DNA of 64,000 nt from CAYNRE01 sp964399535 (GTDB taxonomy: Bacteria; Planctomycetota; Planctomycetia; Pirellulales; CAYNRE01). A program made the position numbers and the translations under genes. Location: contig CAYNRE010000032.1 of assembly GCA_964399535.1 (NCBI GenBank), positions 372,001-436,000 on the forward strand. Direction: 5' to 3'. Under the pieces are notes generated by a model that made no database searches, was not told the DNA's origin, and saw only the letters and a program-made list of their open reading frames with translations. Positions 42,030-50,736 of this stretch are shown piece after piece (positions within the stretch are counted from its first letter, which is position 1; each line of letters opens with the position of its first letter).

Positions 42030-43058
42030 CTAGTCGTCATGAGGTGGCGGCAGGGCTATTCGCGACCGGTTCTCAGGATCGCCGCCAAGAGGAAACAGCG
42101 GACCAATTCCCACCAGTACCGACTCGGGCGGGCACTTCAGAAAATCGAAGTATGTATCGATGGCATTGTCCTCGCCTGGCAAGCACACAATGAATACGTC
42201 GTCGTTACCTGCTTTAACGAGAACGCCGATTGCAAAAGCCCTGCCCGTCTGGCTTATAAAGTGAATCACTTTCCGGTCGGCCAGTGTGCCCTGAAACGGT
42301 GGCGACGTGCCGTCGGTTGTGAAGATTGGGTGGAACATCGATCGGTGCTCCATGAAGTATTGCGACAAAGGCTCATGCATGTCTCGCTTTCGTGTATTGC
42401 GATGATCCTGGTAAAAGTCCCGAAGAATGCTCGCCAGGAACAGCCCTGCCGGTGACTTCACGTATCGATATCCATAGAGCTTGAAGCAGGTCAAATGCGC
42501 TGCCTTGATTCCCGCCGCAATTGCAACTGGTACATAGTCGCGGTCGACGATCAGGTTAATCGTAGCTTCCGAGTCGCCGTGCCCGAAAATCTCGTGCAAC
42601 GGCTTTTTCAATACGAAGCGAACTGATTCTTCGTTAACACCTTCGCCAATTACGATTCTGCCAGATGAGAAGCCATCGGGAATCGATTCAATTTTCCCTG
42701 GGCGGTAATCCTGGACCCGTTCATTGTTAAACATAAAAACAGGGTTGTGTCGGCGCCGCGAATCAGGGTCGTGCCAGAGTTTAAGAACAGACTTGCCTCG
42801 GTCCCGAATTGCTCCGATGAAATCTGATTCGACTTTCTCACCGTAAAAATTGTCGACGTCTTTTCTCTGCGGTACCCAGACGCGTCCGCCAAGGGCATCC
42901 GGTATGATGTGGCCTTTGACCAGTTCCCCCGGTTGGCCGACTTCACACGGTTCATCAACCTGCAGTATGGGACAGTAGAAATGACGGAAAGGTGCACCAT
43001 TAACAGCCGCGAAATCACTCCGCGCGGCTTCGTACGCTTCCCTTAGGTCGTCATCCAT
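42030..43058 (-). CDS. Hypothetical protein with an HNH-like N-terminal motif
   Basis: 342 residues from the ATG at 43058 (AGAGG upstream); the frame is open to 43223. Residues about 24-60 read FRHFYCPILQVDEPCEV then GELVKGHIIPDALGG, reminiscent of HNH endonucleases in which a cysteine block is followed by GHIIP/NPxxLGG, and DVDNFYGEKVESDF follows. The rest (about 120-342) is not recognised; it has regular secondary structure and ends in SRIALPPPHDD. Base composition is clearly lower in GC than the neighbours (about 42-57 percent in several 60-base lines, against two thirds in nearby genes), so horizontal acquisition is likely. The IS3 remnant next door fits. A nuclease role is only a hypothesis. 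Confidence 0.72.
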   Translation of the reverse strand: MDDDLREAYEAARSDFAAVNGAPFRHFYCPILQVDEPCEVGQPGELVKGHIIPDALGGRVWVPQRKDVDNFYGEKVESDFIGAIRDRGKSVLKLWHDPDSRRRHNPVFMFNNERVQDYRPGKIESIPDGFSSGRIVIGEGVNEESVRFVLKKPLHEIFGHGDSEATINLIVDRDYVPVAIAAGIKAAHLTCFKLYGYRYVKSPAGLFLASILRDFYQDHRNTRKRDMHEPLSQYFMEHRSMFHPIFTTDGTSPPFQGTLADRKVIHFISQTGRAFAIGVLVKAGNDDVFIVCLPGEDNAIDTYFDFLKCPPESVLVGIGPLFPLGGDPENRSRIALPPPHDD

Positions 43059-43238
43059 TATCGTGGCCTCTAGATTGGGCGTGTAGACTTGTCCCCCATC
43101 TGCCGACCATTCCGGTAGACAAACCGTACGCCCGAACCCTGCGTACCCAACGTGGCTTTGGAGCATCGGCGAATAAGGAAGTTCAGAATTTCGTATCCAG
43201 TCCGCGGACCGGTCACGAAACAACTGGCGCTGGTAACC

Positions 43239-44525
43239 CTACCCCAGCCGCGAAATCGCCTCCAGGTCGGCAAAAAACTCGGGATAGGTTTTCGCCACGC
43301 ACCCCGGGTCGTTGACCAACACGCCCGGCAGGGCTAGCCCCACCAGGGCCAGGCTCATCGCCATCCGGTGGTCGTCGTAGGTGTCGATCGCCGCCGGCCG
43401 CAAGCGGCCCGGGGGCGGGGGCTCGATCCGCAAACCGTCGGGCCGCTCGTCGACCGTGGCCCCCAGCTTGCGCAGCTCGCAGGCCAAGGCCCCCAACCGG
43501 TCGGTTTCCTTGTGGCGAATGTGCCCCACGCCGGTCACCGTGGTTGGCCCCTGGGCAAACAAGGCCACGGCCCCCAAGGTCTGAACCGTATCGCTGATGG
43601 CGTTCATGTCGACCGTAATACCGCGCAGCGGCCCGCCGACCACGCGGATCGAATCTTCCTCAATGGCCACCTGGCAGCCCATTTCGGCCAGCACGTTGGC
43701 AAAGCCGACATCGCCCTGCAGGCTTTCGCGCCCCAACCCCGGCACGGTTACCCGCCCCCCGGTAATGGCCGCCGCGCCGAAAAAGTAGCTGGCGGCCGAG
43801 GCATCGGGCTCGATCGCGTAATCGCAAGCGCGATAGGTTTGCCGAGGAACGCGAAACCGGCTGAGCCCCTGGGCCTCGACCCGCGCGCCGAACGATCGCA
43901 TCACGGCCAGGGTCATGGTTACATAAGGCTGCGAAACCAATTGCCCGGCTACCTGCAGCTCGAGCGGGGCCCGGGCAGCGGGGGCCGCCAGCAGCAGCCC
44001 GCTGAGGAACTGGCTGGAAACATCGCCGCGGACGGTCACCTGGCCGCCCGGCAGGCCCGTGGCGTGAAGCACCACGGGCGGGCAGCCGCCGGGCGAGGTA
44101 CACTCGGCCCGCACCCCCAGGGCGGCGAGGGCCTCGACCAGGTCGCCGATGGGGCGCTCGTGCATCCGCGGGGTGCCATGCAGGCGAAAGGTTCCCTGGC
44201 CCAAGGCCAGCATCGCCGTGAGGAAACGGATCGTGGTTCCGCTGTTGCCGACAAACAGCTCGGCATCGCCCGGGGGAAGCAGCCCGCCACAGCCCTGGAT
44301 TTGAACCGTGCGAGCGGCCCGATCTTCGGCAATGGGCAACCGCAGGCGGCGAAGGGCCTCGATCATGACCCGGGTATCGTCGCTATCGAGCGCGCCCCGC
44401 AGCACACTGGTGCCCTGGGCCAGCGCGGCGCAGACCAGAGCCCGGTTGGTAATGCTCTTCGAGCCCGGAGGCCGGACCACGGCATCGATCGGCCCGCTCG
44501 GCGTTACGGCGTAGGACTCGCTCAC
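43239..44525 (-). CDS. aroA: 3-phosphoshikimate 1-carboxyvinyltransferase (EPSP synthase)
   Basis: 428 residues, full length for bacterial AroA. Motifs include PPGSKSITNRALVCAALA near the start, with the substrate-binding Lys-Ser, LFVGNSGTTIRFLTAMLAL, HERPIGDLVEALAALG, DVSSQFLSGLLLAAP, EPDASAASYFF, and the C-terminal IRHKETDRLGAL and TYDDHRMAMSLAL. It joins PEP to shikimate-3-phosphate to make EPSP in the chorismate pathway, in the cytoplasm. It stands alone on the reverse strand; the adjoining genes are unrelated. Confidence 0.97.
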   Translation of the reverse strand: MSESYAVTPSGPIDAVVRPPGSKSITNRALVCAALAQGTSVLRGALDSDDTRVMIEALRRLRLPIAEDRAARTVQIQGCGGLLPPGDAELFVGNSGTTIRFLTAMLALGQGTFRLHGTPRMHERPIGDLVEALAALGVRAECTSPGGCPPVVLHATGLPGGQVTVRGDVSSQFLSGLLLAAPAARAPLELQVAGQLVSQPYVTMTLAVMRSFGARVEAQGLSRFRVPRQTYRACDYAIEPDASAASYFFGAAAITGGRVTVPGLGRESLQGDVGFANVLAEMGCQVAIEEDSIRVVGGPLRGITVDMNAISDTVQTLGAVALFAQGPTTVTGVGHIRHKETDRLGALACELRKLGATVDERPDGLRIEPPPPGRLRPAAIDTYDDHRMAMSLALVGLALPGVLVNDPGCVAKTYPEFFADLEAISRLG

Positions 44526-44808
44526 AAGCTAGGGCCTGGCTGGGGGTCGGGGGGCGCGAATTGCTGGGGGGGCGGCACAGTTTTCGGGGGCGGCGCGCGC
44601 GCTGCCAAGGGCCGACGCCGCGCAGCGCCGCTGGGGGCCGCCTAGTGGCCAAGCGGCCATTCTAGCATGGCGACCCGGGCCGCAGTGCCTAGCTGTGGCG
44701 CGGCCCCGCGTCGGCTAGGCCGGAGTGATGGGCAGCCCCCTCCACGGCGAAAACCCGATGGTGCCGCCGCCCGGGTCACGCGCAGGGCCAGTCGCTCCCC
44801 GGGGGCCG

Positions 44809-46023
44809 CTAGGGCCGGGCGATCTTCCACAGATGGGCGTTGGAGCGGAAGTACAGGGCGCCGTCGGCCGCGGCGGGCGAGGCCAGAATTTCTTCGCCGA
44901 ACTCGTGCTGGAATTCAATCTCGCCGGCGTCGGCCTTCAAGCGAATCACCTGGGCCAGGCCATCTTGGTTGACCACGTAGAGGTAGTCGCCCGAGGCGAT
45001 CGGGGTGGCCCAAAACGGCCCCTTGAGCCTGAGTTGCCAAAGCATCGCGCCACTGTCGGCCGCGGCGGCATTGAGCACCCCGGCCCGGTTGATGGTGTAG
45101 CTGCGCCCTTGATGAATCACGGGGCTGGCCGACGAGGTATCGAGCCGGTTTTCTTGCCAGAGCACCGCGGGGGTAGCGTCGTCGGGTTTGAGAGCGCTGA
45201 GCCCTCCGCCGGGGGCGTAAATCAGGTCGCCAACGACCGTGGGCGAGGCGATGCCCCCGAGCGCGGCCTGGTAGGACCAAAGCTGCCGGCCATCTTGCGG
45301 GTCGTGGGCCGTGAGGCGATCGGTCGATTGCAGCAACACGGTGGGCCGGCCGGCCAGGGTGGCCGCCACGGGCGAGGTCCAACAGGCCGACTTGAGCCGC
45401 TCGACGCGCCAGCGGTTTTCGCCGGTGGCCGCGTCGATGCCGGCCGCAAACGATTCACCCGTGCACTCGACCTGCACCACCACGGTGTCGCCCACTACCA
45501 CGGGCGAGGAGGCCATGCCCACGTCGTTGGCGGCGGTGGGGTAGTCGTAGGTCAGCCCCCGGAGCCAGAGCAGGTTCCCCTCCAGGTCCAGGCAGATCAG
45601 GTCGTTCGACGAGTAGAAGGCGAAGATTCGCTTGCCATCGCTGGCCGGCGTGGGAGCCGCCACGGCGCTCGAGGTGTGGCAGAGCGTGCGGCCAGTGGCC
45701 CAGAACTGGCGATCCCAAAGCGGCTTGCCGGAATCGGCGGCGAAACAGAGCACGTGCAGACGCTGCTCGCGGTAACCGCTCGAGGCGGTCACGATCACCC
45801 GGTCGCCCACCACGATCGGGCTGGAAACCCCCTTGCCTGGCAGGTCGGCCTTCCAGGCCACGTTTTCGGTTTCGGTCCAGGTGGTGGGCAGGTTCGCCTC
45901 GGCCACCACGGCGGTGCCGTCGGTGCCACGAAACTGTCGCCAGTCGGCGCCTCCGGCCGAGAGCAGCACCGCCGCCGTCAACGTGGGTGCCACGAGTGCC
46001 TGCTGCAGTTTGAACTTGGGCAT
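44809..46023 (-). CDS. PQQ-binding-like beta-propeller protein
   Basis: 404 residues from the ATG at 46023. Signal peptide about 8-24. Blades of the propeller are visible as VGDRVIVTASSGYREQRLHVL, GKPLWDRQFW, GKRIFAFYSSNDLICLDLEGNLLW, VVVGDTVVVQVECTGESF, SPVAATLAGRPTVLLQSTDRLTAHDPQDGRQLW, SPTVVGDLIYAPGGGLSALK, SPVIHQGRSYTINRAGVL, and SPAAADGALYFRSNAHLWKI. Family members with the WRQFRGxxG start are common in planctomycetes and are thought to be exported; no PQQ-dehydrogenase catalytic residues are evident. It lies 109 bases after the HEAT-like secreted protein gene on the same strand, probably in one operon. Confidence 0.9.
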   Translation of the reverse strand: MPKFKLQQALVAPTLTAAVLLSAGGADWRQFRGTDGTAVVAEANLPTTWTETENVAWKADLPGKGVSSPIVVGDRVIVTASSGYREQRLHVLCFAADSGKPLWDRQFWATGRTLCHTSSAVAAPTPASDGKRIFAFYSSNDLICLDLEGNLLWLRGLTYDYPTAANDVGMASSPVVVGDTVVVQVECTGESFAAGIDAATGENRWRVERLKSACWTSPVAATLAGRPTVLLQSTDRLTAHDPQDGRQLWSYQAALGGIASPTVVGDLIYAPGGGLSALKPDDATPAVLWQENRLDTSSASPVIHQGRSYTINRAGVLNAAAADSGAMLWQLRLKGPFWATPIASGDYLYVVNQDGLAQVIRLKADAGEIEFQHEFGEEILASPAAADGALYFRSNAHLWKIARP

Positions 46024-46132
46024 GGAAAACCTCGCAGTATGACTTGGGGCGCCGTTTCTGGGGGCGATGGGAGGCAGCGATTCTCGGTGCTCTGGCTTCG
46101 GTGCTGCGGCTCTGGGCCAGCCGTGTGCCTGG

Positions 46133-47308
46133 CTACCGGCCGGCCGTGGTGGCGGCGGCGCGGTCGCGAGCCAAAACGGCGGTGCCGCTTTCGTCGCAAA
46201 CCCGGAGCTTGAAGTTCCAAACTTGAGCCCAGGATTCGGTCTGCTCGTTCTGAAGAACCTTGACCAGAATGGTGTTGGGCCCGGCCTTGAGCCGGCCGCG
46301 GTAAACATATTGATCGAAGTACTCACCGGCGTGGTAGAAGTTGGCCTCGCCCCACAGCTCGCCGTTAACCCAGACCTTGTTGGCGGTGACGCAGGCCAGG
46401 CGAATTTCGACCGGCCCCGCGGCGGCGGCATCGAACACCGCCAGGGCATAGGCCGCGGCCCCTTTGTGCTTGCCCAGCGCGGTATTCAGGTCGACATCGC
46501 CCATGCGGTCTTTGCTGGTGAAGTCGATCCAGGCCACTTCCTGGCCCTTGCCCTCGTATTTGGCCGACAGGTCGATTTCCTTTTCGGGCGGATAGGCCAC
46601 GTCGAACCCCGAGGTGTTCGTGTTGTCGAAGGGGCCAATCAGCTTCCAGTCGACCAACAAGCCAAAGTGGCGCGGCAAATCGACCTCGGCCCCCAGCGTT
46701 TTGAGCTTTTCGCTCAGCTCTTCCACCTGGTCCAGGTCGCGAGCCCCGTCCAGCGCCCGCTGGAATACCGCCCGGGCCTGGTCGTTCTTTTCGGCCTCGA
46801 GCAGGGCCTTGGCCTGGGCCATGAGCCGCGCCACGGCGTCGCGGCGGAACTCGTTGCTGCGGTCGCCGAGCATGCCGGGAATGAGCCGATCGCCGATGCC
46901 GGGGTCGGCCTTGGCCAGGCACTCGAACGCCAGCCGGCGAGCCCGGGAATCGTGGCGCTGGTCGGCCACAAACTGCTCGAGGGCCGCGGTGGGCAAGGGC
47001 TTGCCGGAAGCCAAGGTGCGGTCGGTAATCGTTTCAATGGCGCTGCGAATCCAATTGGCCGCCAGAGGGCTGGCCTGGTCGAGCGCGGCGAGCAATTCGG
47101 GTAGCTGGGCGGCGTCGAGCTGCTTGAGTTGCCGCCAGGCGGCCTGGGCCTGCTCGTTTCCCGCGCCCTCGCGCTCGACCGCCAGCAATGCCTCGAGCGG
47201 CGCTTGCGGGCCCTCGGCGGCGGCCGCGGCAGACAGCAAGCCGGCGGTAAGCGATAGGCCGAGAGCCCAGGCACCCAGCCAGGTTCCCAGCGCGGAGGTC
47301 GGTCGCAT
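46133..47308 (-). CDS. Secreted protein with HEAT-like helices and a sugar-binding-like domain
   Basis: 391 residues from the ATG at 47308, preferred over one at 47317 because GGAG lies nine bases before it. A signal peptide (TWLGAWALGLSLTAGLLSAAAAA) is followed by helical repeats about 25-190 (APLEALLAVEREGAGNEQA; ARRLAFECLAKADPGIGDRL; ARAVFQRALDGARDLDQVEEL). The C-terminal domain (about 210-380) has a jelly-roll look, with LVDWKLIGPFDN at its start, then VEIRLACVTANKVWVNGELWGEANFYH and RGRLKAGPNTILVKVLQNEQ, as in galactose-binding-like modules of glycoside hydrolases. No catalytic acidic pair is seen. First of two genes with the PQQ-propeller protein. Confidence 0.82.
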   Translation of the reverse strand: MRPTSALGTWLGAWALGLSLTAGLLSAAAAAEGPQAPLEALLAVEREGAGNEQAQAAWRQLKQLDAAQLPELLAALDQASPLAANWIRSAIETITDRTLASGKPLPTAALEQFVADQRHDSRARRLAFECLAKADPGIGDRLIPGMLGDRSNEFRRDAVARLMAQAKALLEAEKNDQARAVFQRALDGARDLDQVEELSEKLKTLGAEVDLPRHFGLLVDWKLIGPFDNTNTSGFDVAYPPEKEIDLSAKYEGKGQEVAWIDFTSKDRMGDVDLNTALGKHKGAAAYALAVFDAAAAGPVEIRLACVTANKVWVNGELWGEANFYHAGEYFDQYVYRGRLKAGPNTILVKVLQNEQTESWAQVWNFKLRVCDESGTAVLARDRAAATTAGR

Positions 47309-47542
47309 GGCGCGCATCTCCTGCCAAACGTGCTTCGATCGGGGCTGCCTGTGCCACCCGGGCACAGCGCGGGCGAGCCGCGATTGTAGTGGGGGGCCGG
47401 TCGCCAGGGGAAGTGGCCGCGCCGGTTTCAAGTGCCGGCCAACCGCGCCGGCAGCAGGCCGCCAAGCGCGGCAATCGCCAACCGCCCAAATCCGCACCGG
47501 CCAAGACCCCAGCGCCCCGCGGCGTGGGCAAGGCCGGCTCGC

Positions 47543-50419
47543 TCAGTCGCGTCTCCGCCGGCGAATCGATCGCGCGAGTAAGAGGGCCAGGCCGCCCGAG
47601 AGGGCCAGCGCCAGCGAAGCCGGCTCGGGCACGGTCTGCTGGGTGGCCCCGCCCAGGGGGGCCAACCCCAACCGCCCCAGGGCCACATCGAAGGGGCCGC
47701 TAAGCCCAGCGGTCGAATCGGCGAACAGGGTGCCATTGCCGGCGGGGTCGAACCGCAGGATGGTATCGTTGAAGTAGTTGGCCACGTAGAGAAGGCCCTG
47801 GTCGTCAAAGGTCATGCCGATCGGGCCCGAGAGACCATCGGCCAGGTTGGCGAAGGTGGAAGCATTTCCGTTGGGGTCGAATTTGAAGATCACGCTCTTC
47901 AACGCATCGGCCACGAAAACGTTGCCCGCCTGGTCGATCGCGATGCCGATGGGCGTCAAGAGGCCATCGGCCGAGTCGGCAAAGGTGCTCGGATTGCCCT
48001 GGGCGTCGAACATCAGCACGCGGCGCGATTCGGTGTCGGCCACGAGCAGCAGTCCCTCGGGGTTAATCGCCAGATCGAAGGGGCCCATCAAGCCGTCCGA
48101 CGAATCGGCAAACAAGCTGGCCACGCCGGCGGGGCTGATCTTCAGCACCGAGTCGCCCAGGTAGTTGGCCACATAGAGCGAGCCGCCGGCGTCCAGCGCC
48201 AGGCCGGTCGGCCCAATCAGGCCATCGGCCACGTCGGCAAAGGTGCTGGAGTTTCCGCCGGAATCGAAGCGAAAGATTTTGCTCCGCAGGGCATCGGCCA
48301 CATAGAGCTGGCCGGCCGCGTCGTAGGCGGCTCCGATAGGAGAAAACAGCCCGTCGGCCGCGTCGGCCACCACCTGGCCGTTGCCGGCTAAATCGAACTG
48401 GTAGGCGAGCCGATTATCGAGCGAGGCGACGGCCAGCACCTGTTCGACCGACGAGGCGCTGAGCCCCGCGAGCGGAATGGAAAACGACTGGCCCGTCGCC
48501 CCCAGTGCGGCCCCCTGGTCGGTGACGAACGTGAGCGTGGCCTGTTTGGCGCCAACGGGGCCCGTGGCCGTGAAATCGACGGAAAGCCCCAGTGAGCTAC
48601 CCCGGCCGAGCACGGTGCCGGGGGTGAAGCCCGAGAGCGAGAACCAATCCGCGTCGGGCCCCGAGATACTGGCCGACAGCAATGTCAGGTTGGTGAGCGA
48701 AGCGTTGCCGCCGTCGTTATCGAGCGAATCGTTCAGCAAACTCAGCGGCAGCGTGGCCATCTGGCCAATTTCCTGCGGGCCAAAGTCAAGCGCGGCCGAC
48801 GATGCGGCGAATACCGGCCCCACGCCCGTGCCGCTCAGCGTGGCCACGACGGTTTGGGCGGCATTGGTTCCCGCCGAGCTGCCGTTGGTAAACGCCACCG
48901 AAAGCGGCGAACTGGCCGAGCCATGCTGGGTGGGCTGGAAAGCGTAGGAGAGCGAAGTACCCGCGCCGTCGGCCAGGTCGATCGACCCGCCCGAGCCGCT
49001 AAACACCCCCGCGGCCGAACCGGCGGTGCCATGCAGATTGCTAACCCCCCCCAGACCCGAGAGGTTGCCATCGCCCAGGTTGTTGATTTGCAGCGTGGCG
49101 GTACCCTGGGTGCCAATGCGAGTGGGCCCGGCCGGCGTCACGCTCACGGCGTTGACCGGGGCGACTCCGCGGCCCGTGAGCGTCAGGCTACGATTGCCGC
49201 TGTCGCTGGTCACGGAGAGCATCTGCGAACTAGCGCTTCGCGTCGTGGGCGCGAAACTGTACGACTTGGTCGCCGTGTCGCTTCCCAGCGTGGGATCCTG
49301 AAACAGCGGGTTGAAACTTTGGCTACCGCCGCCGAACGGGCCGGCCGGGGCCGGAAACGATAGATTCTGCACCTTGGTAAAGTTCGGCCCCACGTTCGAC
49401 GCGGTGACCGACTGTTGCCCCGACTGCCCGACCAGCACGTTGCCAAAATCGAGCGTGCCCGTCGACAGGCTCAAATTCGCCGCCTGGAACGCCGTGTTGA
49501 AGAACTGGCTTTGTGCCCGGTTGGCCAGATTCAAATAGCCCGAGGTGTTCAAGTGAATCGGGTCGCTCGTGCCCATTTGGCTCAGCGGCGTGGGAAGCTG
49601 CGGCCAAATCTCGGGCGGATAGTAGCCTTGACCGGGTACGGTGCCCAGCAGGCCGCTATAGCCCAGGAGCGAATTGTTGAGCCCCCAGTTGGTAATATGG
49701 TGCACGCGGCGGCTGGCATCGGCGATGGCCTGTTTGCCCACTTCGGCCTGTTTGAAGCCGTTGTTCAGCGCCTCGTTCTGCTGAATGTTCAGAATCTGGT
49801 TCAAGGCCGGGTTTCCGGTGTCGGCCCGAACCAATCCCAAGTTCAGCCGCAAGGTGTCGTTAGCGCCGCCGCCGGGGATGGTGTCCCACATGTTCAGGTA
49901 GTCGTAACCCTCGATCACCACCTGAATATTGGGGCGAATGCTGAGGATGTGGTTCACCACGGTCTGCACGTTTTGGGCCATGGCGGCGAACACGGCGCCA
50001 TTGTTCGGATTGCCCACATAGAAACCGCCCCCGGCTAGTCCCAGTAGCAGGTCGTTGCCGCCCGAGCTGAGCCAAACAATGTCGGCATCGGGATGGGCGT
50101 TGACGCGAGCGGTAATGTCGGCCAACTGCGCGGCGTGTTGCGAGGCGGTGCCCCCCATAAACGACTCGTTGGCCACGGTCACGCCCGGGTGATAGGTGTT
50201 CAGCATCTGCTGCATGGCATTGCCGTATCCCGGGGCGTTGATGGCCGAGCCGGGAGCGCCGTTGGCGATGAGCCAGGCCCAACTATCGCCGATGGTGACA
50301 ATGCGTTCGGCGGCGTTCAGCCGGCCGCCGGCCAGACAACCTAGGGCCAACAGGCACCCCCAGGCGACCCGGCGACCCAGAAATGCAGCACCAGAACGTC
50401 GACGCTGAGCAAGAGTCAT
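47543..50419 (-). CDS. SGNH hydrolase with anchor-D and NHL propeller domains, PEP-CTERM
   Basis: 958 residues from the ATG at 50419, with GGGGA nine bases upstream. Signal peptide about 18-36. SGNH/GDSL hydrolase about 38-315: GDSW with nucleophile Ser46, SSGGND, and SDPIHLN with the Asp-His pair. Residues about 320-650 are Ser/Gly-rich beta domains of the 'choice-of-anchor D' kind (LDFGNVLVGQSGQQSV; ALDFGPQEIGQMATLPL). Residues about 660-920 are six repeats of about 43 residues of the NHL type (FSPIGAAYDAAGQLYVADAL; GPTGLALDAGGSLYVANYL; TPIGIAIDQAGNVFVADAL). The C-terminus has VPEPAS, a hydrophobic helix and RSIRRRRR, a PEP-CTERM signal. A cell-surface esterase with a propeller stalk; the substrate is unknown. 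Confidence 0.9.
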   Translation of the reverse strand: MTLAQRRRSGAAFLGRRVAWGCLLALGCLAGGRLNAAERIVTIGDSWAWLIANGAPGSAINAPGYGNAMQQMLNTYHPGVTVANESFMGGTASQHAAQLADITARVNAHPDADIVWLSSGGNDLLLGLAGGGFYVGNPNNGAVFAAMAQNVQTVVNHILSIRPNIQVVIEGYDYLNMWDTIPGGGANDTLRLNLGLVRADTGNPALNQILNIQQNEALNNGFKQAEVGKQAIADASRRVHHITNWGLNNSLLGYSGLLGTVPGQGYYPPEIWPQLPTPLSQMGTSDPIHLNTSGYLNLANRAQSQFFNTAFQAANLSLSTGTLDFGNVLVGQSGQQSVTASNVGPNFTKVQNLSFPAPAGPFGGGSQSFNPLFQDPTLGSDTATKSYSFAPTTRSASSQMLSVTSDSGNRSLTLTGRGVAPVNAVSVTPAGPTRIGTQGTATLQINNLGDGNLSGLGGVSNLHGTAGSAAGVFSGSGGSIDLADGAGTSLSYAFQPTQHGSASSPLSVAFTNGSSAGTNAAQTVVATLSGTGVGPVFAASSAALDFGPQEIGQMATLPLSLLNDSLDNDGGNASLTNLTLLSASISGPDADWFSLSGFTPGTVLGRGSSLGLSVDFTATGPVGAKQATLTFVTDQGAALGATGQSFSIPLAGLSASSVEQVLAVASLDNRLAYQFDLAGNGQVVADAADGLFSPIGAAYDAAGQLYVADALRSKIFRFDSGGNSSTFADVADGLIGPTGLALDAGGSLYVANYLGDSVLKISPAGVASLFADSSDGLMGPFDLAINPEGLLLVADTESRRVLMFDAQGNPSTFADSADGLLTPIGIAIDQAGNVFVADALKSVIFKFDPNGNASTFANLADGLSGPIGMTFDDQGLLYVANYFNDTILRFDPAGNGTLFADSTAGLSGPFDVALGRLGLAPLGGATQQTVPEPASLALALSGGLALLLARSIRRRRRD

Positions 50420-50736
50420 CCGATTAGGTTCCCCACGCGAAAAGCCGGGGCGCGACGGCTGCCCAATTTGGGGCCCGCGCCTTGGAAAGGACAGGCTCGA
50501 ACGAACCACCCCCCGTTTCTACTAGTTTAGAGGGGCGTAGCGCCCGGGTCAAATCCGCCCTGACCGGCAAGCGCGGGACGATATCGAGGGGGGGGGCGAG
50601 GGACCGCGCCGAAAAACGAAGGCTATCTGCCGCGTGGGCCACCTGGACCGCGCGGGGCGACTCCGTCACCCGGCTCAGCGGATCGCACACTCACCGGGCG
50701 CGCCACCTGGGGCGACAGCGTTGAAACCGGCCGCGC
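50420..50736. other. Spacer upstream of the SGNH gene
   Basis: 317 bases between the SGNH gene start and the stop of the second S41 protease, both on the reverse strand. It has G-runs (for example at 50591-50599) but no gene. No clear terminator with a T-run was seen, so read-through from the protease is possible. Confidence 0.4.

Noticed and set aside
44725..46212. A forward frame of 495 codons opposite the PQQ-propeller gene
   Set aside because: A shadow of the propeller; repetitive Gly/His/Val content without a domain.
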